A DNA stretch of 64,000 bases, from contig CALFXR010000156.1 in NCBI GenBank assembly GCA_937958475.1, positions 1 through 64,000 of the forward strand. Direction: 5' to 3'. Of this stretch, positions 53,224-63,400 are shown in pieces. The notes under the pieces are model-generated. The model worked only from the letters and a program-made list of their open reading frames with translations. It ran no database searches and was not told the DNA's origin. The stretch's first letter is position 1, and the number at the start of each line of letters is the position of its first letter. This stretch comes from an uncultured Mesorhizobium sp. Its GTDB lineage: Bacteria; Pseudomonadota; Alphaproteobacteria; Rhizobiales; Rhizobiaceae. Position numbers and translations under genes: made by a program.

Positions 53224-53685
53224 ATGCCCATCGCATTCGATCCGCCCTCGCGCGACACGGCGGCAGTGGAGGAAGGCGCCGCCTTCATGCCTCGCTTCGA
53301 CGCCAACGGCCTCGTGACCGCGGTCGTCACCGACATTGACGACGGCGAACTCCTGATGCTCGCGCACATGAACGCCGAGGCCCTGTCGCTGACGCTCAAG
53401 ACCGGCATCGCCCATTACTGGTCGCGCTCGCGCTCCGCGATCTGGAAGAAGGGCGAGACGTCGGGAAACCTCCAGCACGTCCGCGAGATCCGCGTCGACT
53501 GTGATCAGGACGCGGTCTGGCTGAAGGTCGACGTCGCCGGCCACGATGCAACCTGTCACACCGGTCGGCGTTCCTGCTTCTACCGGACGGTGGAGATGAA
53601 GGACGGGAGCGTCTTCCTCGCCCACGATGGAAGCGCGCCCGCGTTCGACCCTGCATCCGTCTACCCATCCGGCGGTGAACCTTAA
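53224..53685 (+). CDS. hisI: Phosphoribosyl-AMP cyclohydrolase
   Basis: HisI opens the adenine ring of phosphoribosyl-AMP, the third step of histidine synthesis. The 153-residue protein shows AHMNAEALSLTLKTG, YWSRSRSAIWKKGETSG, the metal-binding cluster VDCDQDAVWL, and the conserved CHTGRRSCFYR, with ligand cysteines. It is the stand-alone cyclohydrolase without the hisE pyrophosphohydrolase, usual for alphaproteobacteria. Downstream of folE and probably cotranscribed. Confidence 0.96.
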   Translation: MPIAFDPPSRDTAAVEEGAAFMPRFDANGLVTAVVTDIDDGELLMLAHMNAEALSLTLKTGIAHYWSRSRSAIWKKGETSGNLQHVREIRVDCDQDAVWLKVDVAGHDATCHTGRRSCFYRTVEMKDGSVFLAHDGSAPAFDPASVYPSGGEP

Positions 53686-53767
53686 GTCATTTCGAAACCA
53701 CACAGGTTCATCCTTTCGATACTGGGCCCCTGTATAAGGATATGCGGGGGATGGATGGGAGAGTGTG

Positions 53768-54733
53768 ATGCTCGAATGGGCGTCGATGCGAAGCAGGCCC
53801 GACGTGCGGGAGGCCAACGGCTTCTCGTCGATCACGGGCACGACGGAGAATAAACCGCTTCGCAAACAGGGAATTGCGCTCGCGCTCGGCGGCGGCGCGG
53901 CACGGGGATGGGCCCATATCGGCGTCCTACGTGCCCTCGACGAAGCCGAGATCCAGATCAACATGATCGCCGGAACCTCGATCGGCGCGCTGGTCGGCGG
54001 ATGCTACCTGGCCGGGCGCCTCGACGAACTCGAGCACTTCGCCCGCGGTCTGACCAAGCGCAAGATGTTCGGCCTGCTCGACTTCCATCTGGGTGGCGCC
54101 GGCCTGCTCGGCGGCATGAAGCTGGACGCCCGCATGCGCCAGCACATGGACGGCATGACATTCGCCGACCTCGACCGCCCGTTCGTCTGCGTCGCGTCCG
54201 AAATCCGCACCGGCCACGAGATCTGGCTGTCCAGCGGCTCCCTGATCACCGCCATGCGCGCGTCCTATGCCCTCCCCGGCGTCTTCGAGCCGGTGACCTG
54301 CAACAAGCGCATGCTCGTCGACGGCGCCCTGGTCAACCCGGTCCCGGTCTCGGTCTGCCGGGCCCACGAACAGCCGTTGGTCGTGGCCGTCAACCTGCAC
54401 TACGACCTCTACGGTCGCGCCGCCGTCATCAAGCACAACGCCGGCGAACTGATCGTCGAGAAGGACGCCGACCCGCGCAAGACGTCGAGCGCCGACACGC
54501 GGGAAGCGCGCCTCGGCATCACCGGCGTCATGGTCGAGGCCTTCAACATCATCCAGGACCGCATCTCGCGGGCGCGGCTCGCCGGCGACCCGCCGGACAT
54601 GTCGCTGCAGCCCAAGCTCGGCCATATCGGCCTGTCCGAGTTCCACCGCGCCGAGGAGGCGATCGAACTCGGCTACGAGGCAGCCAGGGCGCACCTGCCG
54701 GAATTGAAGCGGTTGCAGACGGTTCTCGCCTGA
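53768..54733 (+). CDS. Patatin-like phospholipase (RssA type)
   Basis: A 321-residue bacterial patatin. The oxyanion glycine motif is LALGGGAARGWAHIGVL, the nucleophile serine is in AGTSIGALVGG, and the catalytic aspartate is in DGALVNPVPVS. It acts as a lipid acyl hydrolase, probably at the cytoplasmic membrane face, though the substrate is unknown. The ATG at 53768 (directly after an in-frame GTG at 53765) is used. It converges with recJ. Confidence 0.92.
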   Translation: MLEWASMRSRPDVREANGFSSITGTTENKPLRKQGIALALGGGAARGWAHIGVLRALDEAEIQINMIAGTSIGALVGGCYLAGRLDELEHFARGLTKRKMFGLLDFHLGGAGLLGGMKLDARMRQHMDGMTFADLDRPFVCVASEIRTGHEIWLSSGSLITAMRASYALPGVFEPVTCNKRMLVDGALVNPVPVSVCRAHEQPLVVAVNLHYDLYGRAAVIKHNAGELIVEKDADPRKTSSADTREARLGITGVMVEAFNIIQDRISRARLAGDPPDMSLQPKLGHIGLSEFHRAEEAIELGYEAARAHLPELKRLQTVLA

Positions 54734-54752
54734 CAGCGCAACGCCGCCGCTC

Positions 54753-56537
54753 TCACGCGAGTGCTGCGTCGACGATACGGAACTGCACCGAGCGCGCGCC
54801 ATTCCAGTAGTTGGCCGAGATCGACCCGGCGACGTGGACCGTGCGTCCGCGGTTGGCCATGAGGAAATCGCCGAGCGGCGTGCCGACCGAGCGGAACGCC
54901 ATGGCGCGCAAAGTCGCCCCGCCCTCCGACCTCAGCTCGACGCGAAGATGCCCGGTGCCGACCTCGCGCACGTCGCCGATGCGGTGGCGCGGCAGGACGA
55001 AGACCGGCTGCGGATGGCCCGAACCGTAGGGACCGGCCTTCTCCAGGAGATCGAGCAGGTCCTGGGTCGCGCCTTCCGCCGACAGTGCCGCGTCGATCGG
55101 CAGCGTCTCGCCGTCGCGCAGGCGCGAGACCTCGGCCGACGCCCGGGACTCGAAGAAGGCGCGCAGGTCGCCGAGCCGCGCCCGCTCGACGGTGATGCCG
55201 GCCGCCATGGCGTGGCCGCCACCCTTGACGATCAGCCCTTCCGCCAGGGCGTCGCGGACGAGGCGGCCGAGGTCGAAGCCGGCGACGGAGCGCCCCGATC
55301 CCGTGCCGACGCCGCTGGCGTTGAAGGCGATGGCGAAGACCGGCCGGCGCGCATGATCCTTCAGCCGCGAGGCGAGCAGGCCGACGATGCCCGGATGCCA
55401 GCGCTCGTTGCCGGTGACGAGGATCGCGGGGCCGCCGCCGCCGGCGATCTCGGCGTCGACCTCGGCGCGCGCTGCCTCAAGCATCGCCTGCTCCATGGCC
55501 TGGCGTTCCTGGTTCAACCGGTCGAGGGTCTCGGCGATGCGGTCCGCCTCGACGGAATCGTCGGTGGCGAGCAGGCGGCTGCCGAGCGCGGCGTCGCCGA
55601 TACGGCCGCCGGCATTGATGCGCGGGCCGATCAGGAAGGCGAGATGAAAGGCGTTGACCGGCTCTCCGATGCGCGAGACGCGGATCAGCGCTCCCAGTCC
55701 CGGATTCTGCAGGCGGCGGATGGCGAGCAGGCCCTTGACGACGAAAGCGCGGTTGACTCCGGTGAGTGAAACGACGTCGCACACCGTCGCCAATGCGACG
55801 AGGTCGAGCCAGCCGAGCAGGTCGGGCGGCGCCTTGTCCGGCGCGGCCGCGCGGAGCGCGCGCACGGTTTCGACGAGGGTCAGGAAGACGACGCCGGCGG
55901 CGCACAGATGGCCCTGCCCCGACAGATCATCCTCGCGATTGGGATTGACGATGGCGACGGCCGGGGGCAGCGGGCCGCCGACCTGGTGGTGGTCGAGCAC
56001 GACGACATCGGCTCCGGCCTCGTTGGCCGCGGCGACCGACGGCGCGCTGTTGGTGCCACAGTCGACGGTGACGATGAGCTTCGCGCCGCGCGCGGCGAGG
56101 TCGCGCATCGCGTCGGGATTGGGGCCGTAGCCTTCGAAGATGCGGTCGGGGATGTAGATCTCGGCTTCGATGCCGTAGTGGGCGAGAAAACGCTTGAGCA
56201 GTGCCGAAGACGCGGCGCCGTCGACGTCGTAGTCGCCGAAGATGGCGACCCGCTCGCGCCGCCGCACCGCTTCCGCGATACGCGCCGCCGCGCGTCCCAT
56301 GTCGGTCAGGCTGGAGGGATCTGGCAGCAGGTCACGGATCGTCGGGTCGAGGAAACGCGGCGCGTCGTCTGCCAGGACACCGCGGCCGGCCAGCACGCGG
56401 GCGATCAGATCGCCAGTGCCTTGGCTCTGCGCGATCGTGAGCGCCACCATCTCCTGGCGATCGGAAAGCCGGTGTTCCCAGGCCAGCCCGGTCGCCGAGC
56501 GGCGGACGTCGAGGAAGTAACGCTTTTCCGCCGTCAT
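54753..56537 (-). CDS. recJ: Single-stranded-DNA-specific exonuclease RecJ
   Basis: A 594-residue DHH-family 5'-3' single-strand exonuclease acting in recombination and mismatch repair. The catalytic motifs are GDYDVDGAASSALL (motif I), ADVVVLDHHQVGG (DHH), a LCAAGVVFLTL region, and the DHHA1 motif KGGGHAMAAGI near the C-terminal half. An OB-fold closes the protein (RTVHVAGSISANYW). Length is normal. It stands in the conserved order recJ-glpX-hom on the minus strand. Confidence 0.96.
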   Translation of the reverse strand: MTAEKRYFLDVRRSATGLAWEHRLSDRQEMVALTIAQSQGTGDLIARVLAGRGVLADDAPRFLDPTIRDLLPDPSSLTDMGRAAARIAEAVRRRERVAIFGDYDVDGAASSALLKRFLAHYGIEAEIYIPDRIFEGYGPNPDAMRDLAARGAKLIVTVDCGTNSAPSVAAANEAGADVVVLDHHQVGGPLPPAVAIVNPNREDDLSGQGHLCAAGVVFLTLVETVRALRAAAPDKAPPDLLGWLDLVALATVCDVVSLTGVNRAFVVKGLLAIRRLQNPGLGALIRVSRIGEPVNAFHLAFLIGPRINAGGRIGDAALGSRLLATDDSVEADRIAETLDRLNQERQAMEQAMLEAARAEVDAEIAGGGGPAILVTGNERWHPGIVGLLASRLKDHARRPVFAIAFNASGVGTGSGRSVAGFDLGRLVRDALAEGLIVKGGGHAMAAGITVERARLGDLRAFFESRASAEVSRLRDGETLPIDAALSAEGATQDLLDLLEKAGPYGSGHPQPVFVLPRHRIGDVREVGTGHLRVELRSEGGATLRAMAFRSVGTPLGDFLMANRGRTVHVAGSISANYWNGARSVQFRIVDAALA

Positions 56538-56607
56538 CTGCCGGAATCGTCCCGCTCAAAGAGGTGACGATAGCTTAGGCGGCACCCTCGGCGCAAAGCG
56601 TGCCGGG

Positions 56608-57594
56608 TCAGAACTTGTCCATGTCCTGGTGGCGGGCCTTGATCTCGCGCACCGTCTTCGACGACGAGCGCATGACGATGGTGTGGGTCTGGATGTCGAC
56701 GCGGCCGAACTTGACGCCCGACAGCATGTTGCCGTCGGTAACGCCGGTGGCGGCGAAGAGCACGTCGCCGCGCGCCATTTCGTCCATGCGGTAGACCTTG
56801 TTGGGATCGGCGATTCCCATCTTGGCGGCACGCGCGATCTTCTCCTCGGTATTGAGCTGGAGACGGCCCTGCATCTGGCCGCCGATGCAGCGCAGCGCCG
56901 CGGCGGCGAGCACGCCCTCGGGGGCGCCGCCGATGCCGAGATAGATGTCGATACCGGTCTCGTCCGGATCGGTGGTGTGGATGACGCCGGCGACGTCGCC
57001 GTCGCCGATCAGGCGGATCGACGCGCCGGTCTGGCGCACCTCGTCGATCAGGCGCGCATGGCGCGGACGGTCGAGGATGCAGGCGGTGATTTCAGAGACC
57101 GGCACGCCCTTGGCCTTGGCGAGGTTCTCGATGTTTTCGACCGCGGAAGCGTCGAGATCGACGATGCCGGCCGGATAGCCGGGGCCGATGGCGATCTTGT
57201 CCATGTAGACGTCCGGCGCGAAGAGCAGGCTGCCCTTTTCGGCGATGGCGATAACGGCCAGCGAGTTGGGCAGGTTCTTGGCGCAGATCGTGGTGCCTTC
57301 CAGAGGGTCGAGCGCGATGTCGACTTCCGGCCCCTCGCCCGTGCCGACCTCCTCGCCGATGTAGAGCATCGGCGCCTCGTCCCGCTCGCCCTCGCCGATC
57401 ACCACGGTGCCCTTGATCGGCAGGCGGTTGAGTTCGGAGCGCATGGCGTCGACCGCGGCCTGGTCGGCCGCCATCTCGTCGCCGCGGCCACGCAGCCGCG
57501 CCGCCGCCACCGCGGCGCGCTCGGTGACGCGCACGAGTTCGAGGGTCAGAATCCGGTCGAGACCGGCGGTCACGCCTTTGGCCATGAGGTCCAT
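56608..57594 (-). CDS. glpX: Class II fructose-1,6-bisphosphatase
   Basis: A 328-residue GlpX-type phosphatase that removes the 1-phosphate of fructose 1,6-bisphosphate in gluconeogenesis. Motifs include GEGERDEAPMLYIGEEVGTG, the metal-binding DIALDPLEGTTICAKNLPNS and LGIGGAPEGVLAAAALRCIGG. It is unlike class I enzymes and of full length. It is downstream of hom and upstream of recJ with gaps of roughly 140 and 70 bp. Confidence 0.96.
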   Translation of the reverse strand: MDLMAKGVTAGLDRILTLELVRVTERAAVAAARLRGRGDEMAADQAAVDAMRSELNRLPIKGTVVIGEGERDEAPMLYIGEEVGTGEGPEVDIALDPLEGTTICAKNLPNSLAVIAIAEKGSLLFAPDVYMDKIAIGPGYPAGIVDLDASAVENIENLAKAKGVPVSEITACILDRPRHARLIDEVRQTGASIRLIGDGDVAGVIHTTDPDETGIDIYLGIGGAPEGVLAAAALRCIGGQMQGRLQLNTEEKIARAAKMGIADPNKVYRMDEMARGDVLFAATGVTDGNMLSGVKFGRVDIQTHTIVMRSSSKTVREIKARHQDMDKF

Positions 57595-57678
57595 CCTGCT
57601 AGGTCGATTTCGAAGCCGCGCCGGGAACGGCGCGACGGCGGGCCTCTTTTGTCAAACCGCCATGAGGACGGCAAGGCC

Positions 57679-57699
57679 TCCGGCGGCCTTTCCGCCGGA
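57679..57699 (-). terminator. Hairpin after hom
   Basis: An 8-bp GC stem (tccggcgg at 57679-57686 with ccgccgga at 57692-57699) with a five-base loop lies just past the hom stop, between hom and glpX on the same strand. There is no T run, so termination efficiency is doubtful; it may separate the two transcripts. Confidence 0.35.
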
Positions 57700-57738
57700 T
57701 CGCCCAGGACTCAATCGATTGAAGGCCTTCGCCCCGGT

Positions 57739-59052
57739 TCAACCCGCCCGCTCGATACGGATGACCTGCGGCTTGTCGACAAGGTGGCCGTCCTTGGTAA
57801 CGCCGTCGACTGCCTTGCGCACGGCCGCTTCGGTCGTTTCGTGGGTAACCAGGATGACGGTTTTCTGGGACGCGTCGGCCGTGCCGCCGGCGTGCTGGAC
57901 GATCGATTCCAGCGAGATCTCGTTGTCGGCCATGCGCTTGGCAATCGCCGCGAACACGCCGATGCGGTCGTGCACGGTGAAACGGATGAAATAGCCGCCC
58001 TCGTGCGAGCGCATGCGTGCCTTCTTGTAAGGCGCCAGTTCCTTCGCCGGGCGGCCGAACACCGGCCCGTGCTGGAAGCCGGGGCGGCTTTTGGCGATGT
58101 CGGCGATGTCGCCGATGACGGCCGACGCTGTGGCATTGCCGCCCGCACCCGGGCCGGACAGCAGAAGTTCCCCAAGAATGTCCGTCTCGATCGCCACCGC
58201 ATTGGTGACGCCGTGGACCTGGGCGATGACCGAGGCGGTCGGCACCATGGTCGGGTGGACGCGTTGCTCGATGCCGCTCTCGGTGCGCTGGGCGACGCCG
58301 AGCAGCTTGATACGGTAGCCGAGTTCGCCCGCGGCGCGGATGTCGGCCTGGGTGATGTTGGAAATGCCTTCAAGGTAGATGTCGTCGGCCGCGATGCGGT
58401 GGCCGAAGGCGAGGCTCGACAGGATCGACAGCTTGTGCGCCGTGTCGTGGCCCTCGATGTCGAAGGTCGGGTCGGCCTCGGCGTAGCCGAGGCGTTGCGC
58501 GTCCTCCAGGCAGGCGTCGAAGGACAGGCCCTCGGCCTCCATCCGGGTCAGAATGTAGTTGCAGGTACCGTTGAGGATGCCGAAGACCCGCGTCACCGAA
58601 TTTCCGGCGAGCGCCTCGCGCAAGGTCTTGATGACCGGGATGCCGCCGGCGACGGCGGCTTCGTAATTAAGCAGTACGCCCTTCTTCTCGGCGATCTCCG
58701 CGAGCGCCACGCCGTGCCTGGCGAGAAGCGCCTTGTTGGCGGTGACGACATGACGACCGGCCTCGAGCGCGGCCTTGACCGAGGCCCGTGCCGGTCCCTC
58801 GTCGCCGCCGATCAGTTCGACGAATACGTCGATCGGCCCCGTTTTCGCCATCTCGACGGGATCGTCGAACCACTGGGCGCCGGAGAGATCGACGCCGCGG
58901 TCGCGGCCCCTGCTACGCGCCGATACCGCGGTGACGACGATGTCGCGGCCGCACTGGCGGGTCAGCTCGGTCGCCTTCGTTGCCAACAGCCGCGCCACGG
59001 AGGCTCCGACCGTGCCCAATCCGGCAATCCCAACACGCAATGCTTCGGCCAT
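57739..59052 (-). CDS. hom: Homoserine dehydrogenase
   Basis: A 437-residue NAD(P)-dependent enzyme that reduces aspartate semialdehyde to homoserine on the way to threonine and methionine. The Rossmann motif is GLGTVGASVARLL (residues 11-23). The catalytic domain has AAVAGGIPVIKTL, NGTCNYILTRME and GYAEADPTFDIEGHDTAHKL. The C-terminal 80 residues form an ACT domain (YFIRFTVHDRIGVFAAIA), the site of feedback control in the family. It lies downstream of the aminotransferase gene. Confidence 0.97.
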   Translation of the reverse strand: MAEALRVGIAGLGTVGASVARLLATKATELTRQCGRDIVVTAVSARSRGRDRGVDLSGAQWFDDPVEMAKTGPIDVFVELIGGDEGPARASVKAALEAGRHVVTANKALLARHGVALAEIAEKKGVLLNYEAAVAGGIPVIKTLREALAGNSVTRVFGILNGTCNYILTRMEAEGLSFDACLEDAQRLGYAEADPTFDIEGHDTAHKLSILSSLAFGHRIAADDIYLEGISNITQADIRAAGELGYRIKLLGVAQRTESGIEQRVHPTMVPTASVIAQVHGVTNAVAIETDILGELLLSGPGAGGNATASAVIGDIADIAKSRPGFQHGPVFGRPAKELAPYKKARMRSHEGGYFIRFTVHDRIGVFAAIAKRMADNEISLESIVQHAGGTADASQKTVILVTHETTEAAVRKAVDGVTKDGHLVDKPQVIRIERAG

Positions 59053-59100
59053 GACCGCTAGGTCCCCCGTTGTATGTGTCTCGTGACCTCTCGTCGGCGC

Positions 59101-60324
59101 TTAGCGCCGTGCCACCAGCGGCACCACGTTGTCGGCGGTACCGGTGCCGGCCGCCGTGGAGAGGAAGCGCTTGATCGAACGCGCAGCCTGGCGGATGCGG
59201 TGCTCGTTCTCGACGAAGGCGAGGCGCACATGGTCGTCGCCGTGCTCGCCGAAGCCGATGCCCGGCGCCACGGCGACGTCGGCGTGCTCGATCAGCAGCT
59301 TGGAGAATTCCAGCGAACCGAGATGGCGGAACGGTTCCGGGATCGGCGCCCAGGCGAACATCGAGGCGGCGGGCGCAGGTATCTGCCAGCCGGCCTTGCC
59401 GAAGGACTCGACCATCACGTCGCGGCGGCGGTGATAGATCGCGCGCACCTCGGCGATGTCGGTGCCATCGCCGTTCAGCGCAGCCGACGCCGCCACCTGG
59501 ATCGGCGTGAAGGCGCCATAGTCGAGATAGGATTTCACCCGGGTCAGCGCCGAGATCAGCCGCTCGTTGCCGACGGCGAAGCCCATGCGCCAACCTGGCA
59601 TGGAGAAGGTCTTCGACATCGAGGTGAACTCGACGGTGACGTCCATGGCGCCCGGAACCTCGAGCACGGAGGGCGGCGGATTGCCGTCGAAGTAGATCTC
59701 CGAATAGGCGAGGTCGGACAGGATGATCAGGTCGTTCTTGCGGGCAAACGCGACGACGTCCTTGTAGAAGTCGAGCGAAGCGACCAGCGCCGTCGGGTTC
59801 GACGGGTAGTTGAGGATCAGCGCCAGCGGCTTCGGGATCGAGTGGCGGAAGCCGCGCTCCAGCGCCGGGATGAACTTGTCGTCCGGCTCGACCTGCAGCG
59901 AGCGGATCACGCCGCCCGACATGATGAAGCCGAAGGCGTGGATCGGATAGGTCGGGTTCGGGCACAGGATGACGTCGCCGGGCGCGGTGATCGCCTGCGC
60001 CATGTTGGCGAAGCCTTCCTTGGAGCCGAGCGTCGCCACGACCTGCGTCTCGGGATCGAGCTTCACGCCGAAGCGGCGGCCATAGTAATTGGCCTGGGCA
60101 CGGCGCAGGCCGGGGATGCCGCGCGAGGACGAGTAGCGGTGGGTGCGCGGGTCGCGCACCACCTCGACCAGCTTGTCGACGATCGCCTTCGGCGTCGGCA
60201 GGTCGGGATTGCCCATGCCGAGGTCGATGATGTCGGCGCCGTTGGCCCGCGCGCTGGCCTTGAGCCGGTTGACCTGCTCGAAGACGTAGGGCGGTAGGCG
60301 GCGGACTTTGTGAAACTCTTCCAT
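59101..60324 (-). CDS. Class I aminotransferase (AlaC-like)
   Basis: A 407-residue PLP-dependent aminotransferase. The start at 60324 (MEEFHKVRRLPPYVFEQV) is preferred over an upstream methionine. ILNYPSNPTALVA and ILSDLAYSEIYFDG are in the PLP pocket, the Schiff-base lysine is in SMSKTFSMPGWRMG, and AFVENEHRIRQAARSI closes the fold. It resembles alanine/glutamate transaminases of the AlaC/YfdZ branch. Just upstream of hom with a 48-bp gap, a conserved pairing in Hyphomicrobiales that hints at amino-acid metabolism. Confidence 0.92.
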   Translation of the reverse strand: MEEFHKVRRLPPYVFEQVNRLKASARANGADIIDLGMGNPDLPTPKAIVDKLVEVVRDPRTHRYSSSRGIPGLRRAQANYYGRRFGVKLDPETQVVATLGSKEGFANMAQAITAPGDVILCPNPTYPIHAFGFIMSGGVIRSLQVEPDDKFIPALERGFRHSIPKPLALILNYPSNPTALVASLDFYKDVVAFARKNDLIILSDLAYSEIYFDGNPPPSVLEVPGAMDVTVEFTSMSKTFSMPGWRMGFAVGNERLISALTRVKSYLDYGAFTPIQVAASAALNGDGTDIAEVRAIYHRRRDVMVESFGKAGWQIPAPAASMFAWAPIPEPFRHLGSLEFSKLLIEHADVAVAPGIGFGEHGDDHVRLAFVENEHRIRQAARSIKRFLSTAAGTGTADNVVPLVARR

Positions 60325-60450
60325 GGCGGTTCCAGGGGCGTCGGGGTTGCGCGGGCCGCGATATACACGCATTCGCGGCGGGGGTCGATAGAATTGGACG
60401 CAACTGCGAAATGCACGCGTTCGGCGCTTTCAAGGCGGAGCCGGCAAATT

Positions 60451-63400
60451 TCAGAAGACGTCGAAGTCGCCGTAGATCTGGTTGCGCGCGATCCACGGAA
60501 TCTGCCGCCCGGAGGAGCCGCCGGCGACTGAGCCCTTCACGGCCCTGTAGAGCTCGAGCAGGCTGACGGCGCCGTTGCCGTCGGAATCGGTCCTGGCACG
60601 GCCGGCCGTGACGGCGTCTTCGATCGCCACGGAGAAGCGGCCGCCGCCGAGCGTAGCCAGTTCCTCGCTGAACTGGCGCCCCTTCGACGCCGACAGGATG
60701 ACGATGCCGGCGCCGCCCTCGGTAACCAGTTGGGCCACCGCGTCCTCGTTGGTCGCCGGGTCTGCCTGGCCGGTGACGCCGGAATGGCAGGCGTCGAGGA
60801 GGACGACCACGCGCGCCTTCGCCACCTTGATGCGCTGCGCCACCGCATCGAAGGCGAGGCTGGTACGATCGATGTCGGCACGGTCGGTCGACGACAGCGC
60901 GAGGCGCAGGCGCCCGTCGCCGCCGATCAGGCCGTGTCCGGCGAAGGAAAGAAGCAGCGTGTCGCCCTCGCCCGCCTCTGCGATCACGGCGTCGAGACGG
61001 GCGAGGATCGCCTCGGCGGTGGCGTCCGCGTCGATCAGGGTATCGATTTCGGCGGAGCCGTAGAGCGGCGATGCGGCGACGGCCCCTGCGATCCGCCGCG
61101 CATCGGCTGTGGCATAGCGCAGGTCCGAACCGGGCATCTTCGGATAGAGGTCGACGCCGACGGCGAAGCCGAGCAGCCGGCCGCGTCCCTCCGACGGGCG
61201 CGTTCCCAGCACGATCTCGGTGGGCGGGCTGGTGAAGCCCTCGCTGTCGATGGCAAGCAGCGTGGCGAAGGCGGCAGGCGGCAGGCCCTTTGGATCGAGC
61301 GCCAGTGAAGCGGCGACGCCCGTGACAGGGATCCGCCGCGCCAGACGGCCGTCGATGTAGACGTCGAGCGACCGCAGGCCGCGCGCCGCGCGCAATTCGA
61401 TGCCGAACGCGCCGTCCCTGGTGGACACGGAGAGCGATGGCGGGTCGAGCGCGATCGGCGCACGCTCCGTCGCGCCGCTGAAAGCGGCCCGGGCCAGGCC
61501 CGGATAGCGCAGCCGCCCGGCGAACTGCGACAGGAGATGACGGCCCGGCAGCCCGGCGATCTTGAGCTCGACATAGCCCGCGGCATCCTCGGAGCCGTCG
61601 AAATAGCCGTTGCCGTCCATCAGCACGAGTTCGTCGTCGGCGACGAGGCCACTGAGCAGGTGGCGTCCGTCGGCGCAGGCGTAAACCTCGACGCGGCCGT
61701 CCTTGTTGACCTGCGCGAGTTGCCGGCCATCCGTGGTGATGGAAAGATGATCGATGTCGGCGGCATTGAGCGGCGACGCGACGGAACAGGCCGGGCTCCA
61801 GGCGACGAGGTCGAAGGCGATCAGCCGCGCGATCGGCCGCGTCGCAACCAGGAGATAGCGGCCACCGGCGATGCCGACATAGCTCGGCTCGCCAAAGGTG
61901 CTGCCGAGCTCGCCGCGCGCGTCGCCGCGGTTGATCAAGGCGAGCGGCGCGCCATCCGCGCCGCTGGCGGCCTCGGCCTTCAGCTGTTCGGGCGCCAGCA
62001 GGTCGGCATGGAGCAGCGTCCCACCGCGTTCGCCCAGCAGCGTGAAGCCGAAGGCATGGGACAGGCGGCCGGACTCGACCGTTTCGGTCAGCCAGAAGCG
62101 GTCGCTACCGAGGATCCAACGCCAGGTGTCGCGGCCCTCGGCGAGGAGGTTGATCTGAACGACCTCGTCCGGCGGCGTGGCGGGCGACGGATCGGGGAAC
62201 GGGAAGGTGAGATAGCCGCTGCCAGCGTCCTCCGGACCGGTACCGACGCGAGCGATCGAGTCGTCGTAGAGCGCATCGAGCTCGGCGGCGATGCGCTCGA
62301 TAGTGCTGTCGTTCTCACCGGACCGCTGCGCGGGAATCGCCCGGCTGGGGAGCAGATCGAGCATGGCGCCCGCCGTGTCGGCAAAGGACCGCAGCGAAGG
62401 TGCGATCGCCATGGCGCCGCGCAGGATCGCGCCGGATCCGTCGCCATCCCCCGTGCCGGGGTCGGCGGCGACAACATCGCCGTTCTCGATCACCGTCTGC
62501 GTCGGCTCCTCGCTGAAGTCGATGGCTTCCTGGATCGGCTCCGCGACCGTTTCATCGTCTTCGATCGGTTCCGCCGCGGCGTCGACACCCTCGGGTGCGG
62601 TCTCCGCGGCATCGGCTTCCTCATCGACGGCGTCGTCGGATTGGTCGTCATAATAGATGAATGTCCGCCGCAGCGTGTCGTGAACGTTCCATTTGGCCGC
62701 ATCGGCGGCCGTCATCGCAAAATCCCGGGACAGCACCTCGTCCAAGTGGCTGCGCCGCTCGGTGACGATCATCGGGCTGAGCAGCCCGAGGTCTATGATC
62801 CTGCCCGGAATGTCGTCGGTGGGATCGGGATAGAAGAACGGGTTGGTGGCGAGAAAGGCGACGACGCCGCTTTCCAGCGAAAGCTCCAGCGACCACGCTT
62901 CGCTGCCCGCCGTGAAGGAGGCGCCGCCCTCGCCCGGATCGAGATCCTCGCCGTCGGGGTCGAGGCCGCCGTGTACCGCGCCTTCGGCGAGAACGGCCTG
63001 GTCCTCCATCCGGAACTCGTTGAGCAAGGAGAGCCGCGGCGTCTCCTCGAAGGCTTCGCGACGTCCATGCAGCGTGCGCACGACCTGCAGCGCGCCGGCC
63101 CATTCCTGGTCGAGATAGAGAAAACTGTCGGCGTGACTCCAGTACATGGCGATGCTCTGGAATCGTCCGACCCGGCGCTCTGCCACCAGGTCGTAGATGT
63201 CGGCGACCTGTTCCTCGTCGGTGCGCAAGACGATGAAACGACCGGTCGGCGAGAAAACCGGATCGCTGCCGGTCGCCTGCAGGATCACCTCGCCGCTGCG
63301 GCTGTCGGCGACTTCGACGGCGCCTTCGAAGATACGCGCCCGGAACGGGCCGGCGACCGGCACGACCTCGGCGGTGGGACGTCGCGCGGAGAACGGGTCG